A model generated the notes under the pieces. That model saw nothing but the letters and a program-made list of their open reading frames with translations, did no database searches and was not told where the DNA came from. From JAQVSH01 sp964451605 (GTDB taxonomy: Bacteria; Bacteroidota; Bacteroidia; Bacteroidales; UBA4181): a stretch of DNA of 7,218 bases. The translations under genes were made by a program, and so were the position numbers. The DNA lies in assembly GCA_964451605.1 (NCBI GenBank), contig CAYVJA010000095.1, forward strand, positions 1 through 7,218, read 5' to 3'. Below are positions 5,716 through 7,218 of the stretch, piece after piece (position 1 is the first letter of the stretch; the number at the start of each line of letters is the position of its first letter).

Positions 5716-6020
5716 ATGAAAAAACTTGCAAACATCCACCCCGGAGAAGTATTACGGGAAGAGTTTTACTTCCTCTGGAAATAACGGCATACAAACTATC
5801 GAAAGATACGGACATCCCTCAAACACGAATATCGCAGATAGTAAAGGGGAAACGCAGAATAACGGCCGATACTGCATTGCGGCTCGCTGCCTATTTCGGT
5901 ACCACCGCGCAATTTTGGCTTGGAATACAGAACGACTACGACATTGAAGAGGAGATGGAGAAAAAGACGGCAGTTTTAATGAACATCAGAAAAAACGCAC
6001 CTGAACAAATTGAAATATAA
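5716..6020 (+). pseudogene. higA: HigA-type antitoxin broken by a -1 frameshift
   Basis: ATG 5716 begins MKKLANIHPGEVLREEF, the classic HigA/VapI opening, but the frame then meets TAA at 5782. Reading on from 5769 in the next frame restores the rest: LPLEITAYKLSKDTDIPQ, then RISQIVKGKRRITADTALRL, then AAYFGTTAQFWLGIQNDYDI, ending EQIEI with TAA at 6018-6020. Restoring one base (TTTT at 5764-5767 becoming five Ts, giving EEFLLPLE) yields 101 residues, the normal family length. The helix-turn-helix DNA-binding region is about residues 24-45 of the restored protein. HigA normally neutralises the RelE-like HigB RNase, encoded just upstream; no HigB is present here. So this is an orphan, and as read it is broken. 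A sequencing error in a short T run is possible, but four or five Ts is a mild homopolymer. Confidence 0.85.
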
Positions 6021-6052
6021 TACTCACCCCCGTCTTTGACAACAGAATCAAT

Positions 6053-6684
6053 ATGCCCCTCGACTTTTTTCTCGCCTATTTTGTGATCCTGTTTGTGGCA
6101 ACCATAACGCCGGGTCCCAACTCTGTATTGGCCATCAACCACGGTGTTAATCACGGGATGGCTAAGACCCTGTACAGTGGCCTTGGCAACCTGTTTGGGA
6201 ATCTGCTGTTGGCGGTGATCTCGCTGTTGGGATTGGGCGCCATCCTCCTGGCCTCCGAAGTGCTCTTTTCGGTTATCAAATGGGGCGGTATCCTCTATCT
6301 CTTGACCATTGGATGCAAATTGCTGTTTGAACCTGTAACGGCGCATTCGCACAGCAACGGATTCTCATGTCCTGTGGCACGAAAGGGCAAATACAGGCTC
6401 TTCCTCGACGGATTCCTCATTGCCATTGGCAACCCCAAAGGCATCCTTTTTTTACCGCTCTGTTTCCCCAGTTCATTAATGTAAAATCGGCCGGTCCTGT
6501 CCAGTTTTTCATCATTTTCGCCACCCTGAGCGTGGTAGGTTTCGGATGCTACATGCTCTATGCCGGCCTGGGAGCCAGACTGAACAAACTATTTCAGAAA
6601 CAAACCTTTACACGCAAATTCAACCGCATCTCAGGCTCCATTTTTATTGGCACCGGCCTGGCTCTGGCCTTTTCGCGCAAATAG
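6053..6684 (+). pseudogene. LysE/RhtB-family exporter split by a -1 frameshift
   Basis: ATG 6053 opens MPLDFFLAYFVILFVATITPGPNSVLAINHGVNHG, containing the TPGPN motif of LysE/RhtB amino-acid exporters. Inner-membrane segments follow (LGNLFGNLLLAVISLLGLGA, WGGILYLLTIGCKLLF). At 6447-6453 a run of seven Ts shifts the frame and the reading ends at TAA 6482-6484 (143 residues). The rest of the family, FTALFPQFINVKSAGPVQFF and FGCYMLYAGLGARLNKLF, ending GTGLALAFSRK, continues in the -1 frame to TAG 6682-6684. One additional T gives a 210-residue protein, the usual length, reading GNPKGILFFTALFPQF. The zero-frame sequence at the break is T TTT TTA, a canonical -1 slippery heptamer, so recoding or transcriptional slippage could still make full-length protein. 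Substrate (amino acid, homoserine lactone or other) cannot be told. CGTCTTTG (6031-6038) is a possible weak promoter element. Confidence 0.85.
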
Positions 6685-6712
6685 CGCCCCGACTGCGGCT
6701 GCTTATGCATGA

Positions 6713-6720
6713 GATCTTTG
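6713..6720 (+). promoter_or_regulatory. Possible -7 element of the 3'-terminal gene
   Basis: GATCTTTG matches TAnnTTTG at all but the first base and lies 27 bases before ATG 6748. No TTG is found 20 bases upstream, so support is limited. Confidence 0.35.
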
Positions 6721-6747
6721 GGGCACGAATAAGAGAATTGACAACCG

Positions 6748-7218
6748 ATGAAAGCGTATTTCGAAACCATTGATAAACAGATTGAGGGAAATCGGGGAAG
6801 CAATCTCTTTGAGGACGGGGCAGAGCTTCCGCTGCGATTTTTCGATGAGACGCTGCAGGCCATAGCCAACCTTCGTGAAACCGCCATCGAGAATGAGACG
6901 TTACTCATTGATTATGCCACCGACAAAGCGATAGAAGCCTTTTGTCACGCTAACCAGTACTATCTCTTCTCTTCAGAAGCAAAACAAGCGTTGCGCACCC
7001 TTTATCACAACCTATATCAGAGGCTTCGTTCGGGAACAGAGAGCACAGCCGACATCGAGAAGCATCACTATCAGCAGCTAAAGGCGTGGCTGGAAGAGAG
7101 TAACCCTTTTGCCGCAAAGCTGTATGCCGGCGCAGGAAACCGCATTACCCCGGTTGCATGTGCTGAGTATTCGCCGGAGATACAATGCGATCTACTGAAA
7201 ATCAAGGCCGACTCTCTC
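6748..7218 (+). CDS. Unrecognised cytosolic protein, 3' end outside window
   Basis: An open frame of 157 codons runs from ATG 6748 to the window edge without a stop. It starts MKAYFETIDKQIEGNRGSNLFEDG. There is no signal peptide or membrane segment. The visible part is mostly helical and charged, with many aromatic residues (FCHANQYYLFSSEAKQ, LRTLYHNLYQRLRSG, HHYQQLKAWLEESNPFAAKLY), and ends ITPVACAEYSPEIQCDLLKIKADSL. Codon use and GC content resemble those of the neighbouring hydrolase, and no competing frame is open over this length, so I take it as a real gene. I do not recognise the family. A helical N-terminal domain ahead of a catalytic domain, such as a SAM-dependent methyltransferase, is one possibility, but no diagnostic motif lies inside the window. 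Confidence 0.75.
   Translation, partial: MKAYFETIDKQIEGNRGSNLFEDGAELPLRFFDETLQAIANLRETAIENETLLIDYATDKAIEAFCHANQYYLFSSEAKQALRTLYHNLYQRLRSGTESTADIEKHHYQQLKAWLEESNPFAAKLYAGAGNRITPVACAEYSPEIQCDLLKIKADSL

Noticed and set aside
5761..5772. Programmed -1 frameshifting in higA
   Set aside because: The site (GAG TTT TAC) is not a slippery heptamer, unlike the lysE site, so a lesion or base-call error is the simpler explanation.
5133..5815. Minus-strand frames opposite the hydrolase and higA
   Set aside because: They are antisense shadows, rich in Cys, Gly, Arg and Pro, without recognisable motifs.

Overview
The window looks like a chromosomal accessory stretch from a Bacteroidota genome (probably order Bacteroidales), apparently from a draft or metagenomic assembly because it contains a run of Ns. 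Three observations support this. Exported proteins have signal peptides ending in Ala-Gln (LSAQ, PYAQ, CAAQ). Several promoters fit the Bacteroidota pattern (-33 TTTG or TTG, 20 bases, -7 TAnnTTTG), and I see no strong Shine-Dalgarno sites. The gene families (DUF6364/PIN toxin-antitoxin, HigA antitoxin, SGNH esterase, barrel protein) are also common there.

Layout. 2-874: 3' part of an exported SGNH/GDSL hydrolase, broken by a 117-base N gap (293-409). 889-1573: an intact two-gene toxin-antitoxin operon (DUF6364-type antitoxin, PIN-domain RNase toxin) with a palindrome over its promoter. 1600-2622: one open frame joining a small multidrug resistance (SMR, Gdx/SugE-like) protein to aquaporin Z; these were probably two genes. 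2628-2676: a perfect 21-bp inverted repeat related in sequence to the toxin-antitoxin promoter. 2716-3402: a small outer-membrane beta-barrel protein, ending in a terminator shared with the convergent gene. 3425-4639 (minus): an exported PQQ-like beta-propeller. 4640-4826: divergent promoter region rich in palindromes. 4827-5660: exported alpha/beta hydrolase of the HGGG/GHSAG type. 5716-6020: HigA-like antitoxin broken by a one-base frameshift, with no HigB toxin beside it. 6053-6684: LysE/RhtB-type exporter, also broken by a one-base frameshift, at a TTTTTTTA slip site. 6748-7218: 5' end of an unrecognised cytosolic protein that runs off the window.

I see no single pathway. The common theme is envelope and transport housekeeping (two esterases, a propeller, a barrel, three transporters or channels) interrupted by toxin-antitoxin modules, one live and one decayed. 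The points most worth checking are the related palindromes at 875-901 and 2628-2676, the SMR-aquaporin fusion, and the two -1 frameshifts. The frameshifts may be real decay, recoding, or base-calling errors in T runs. I found no rRNA, tRNA, CRISPR array, transposase or integrase, and no convincing new defence system.
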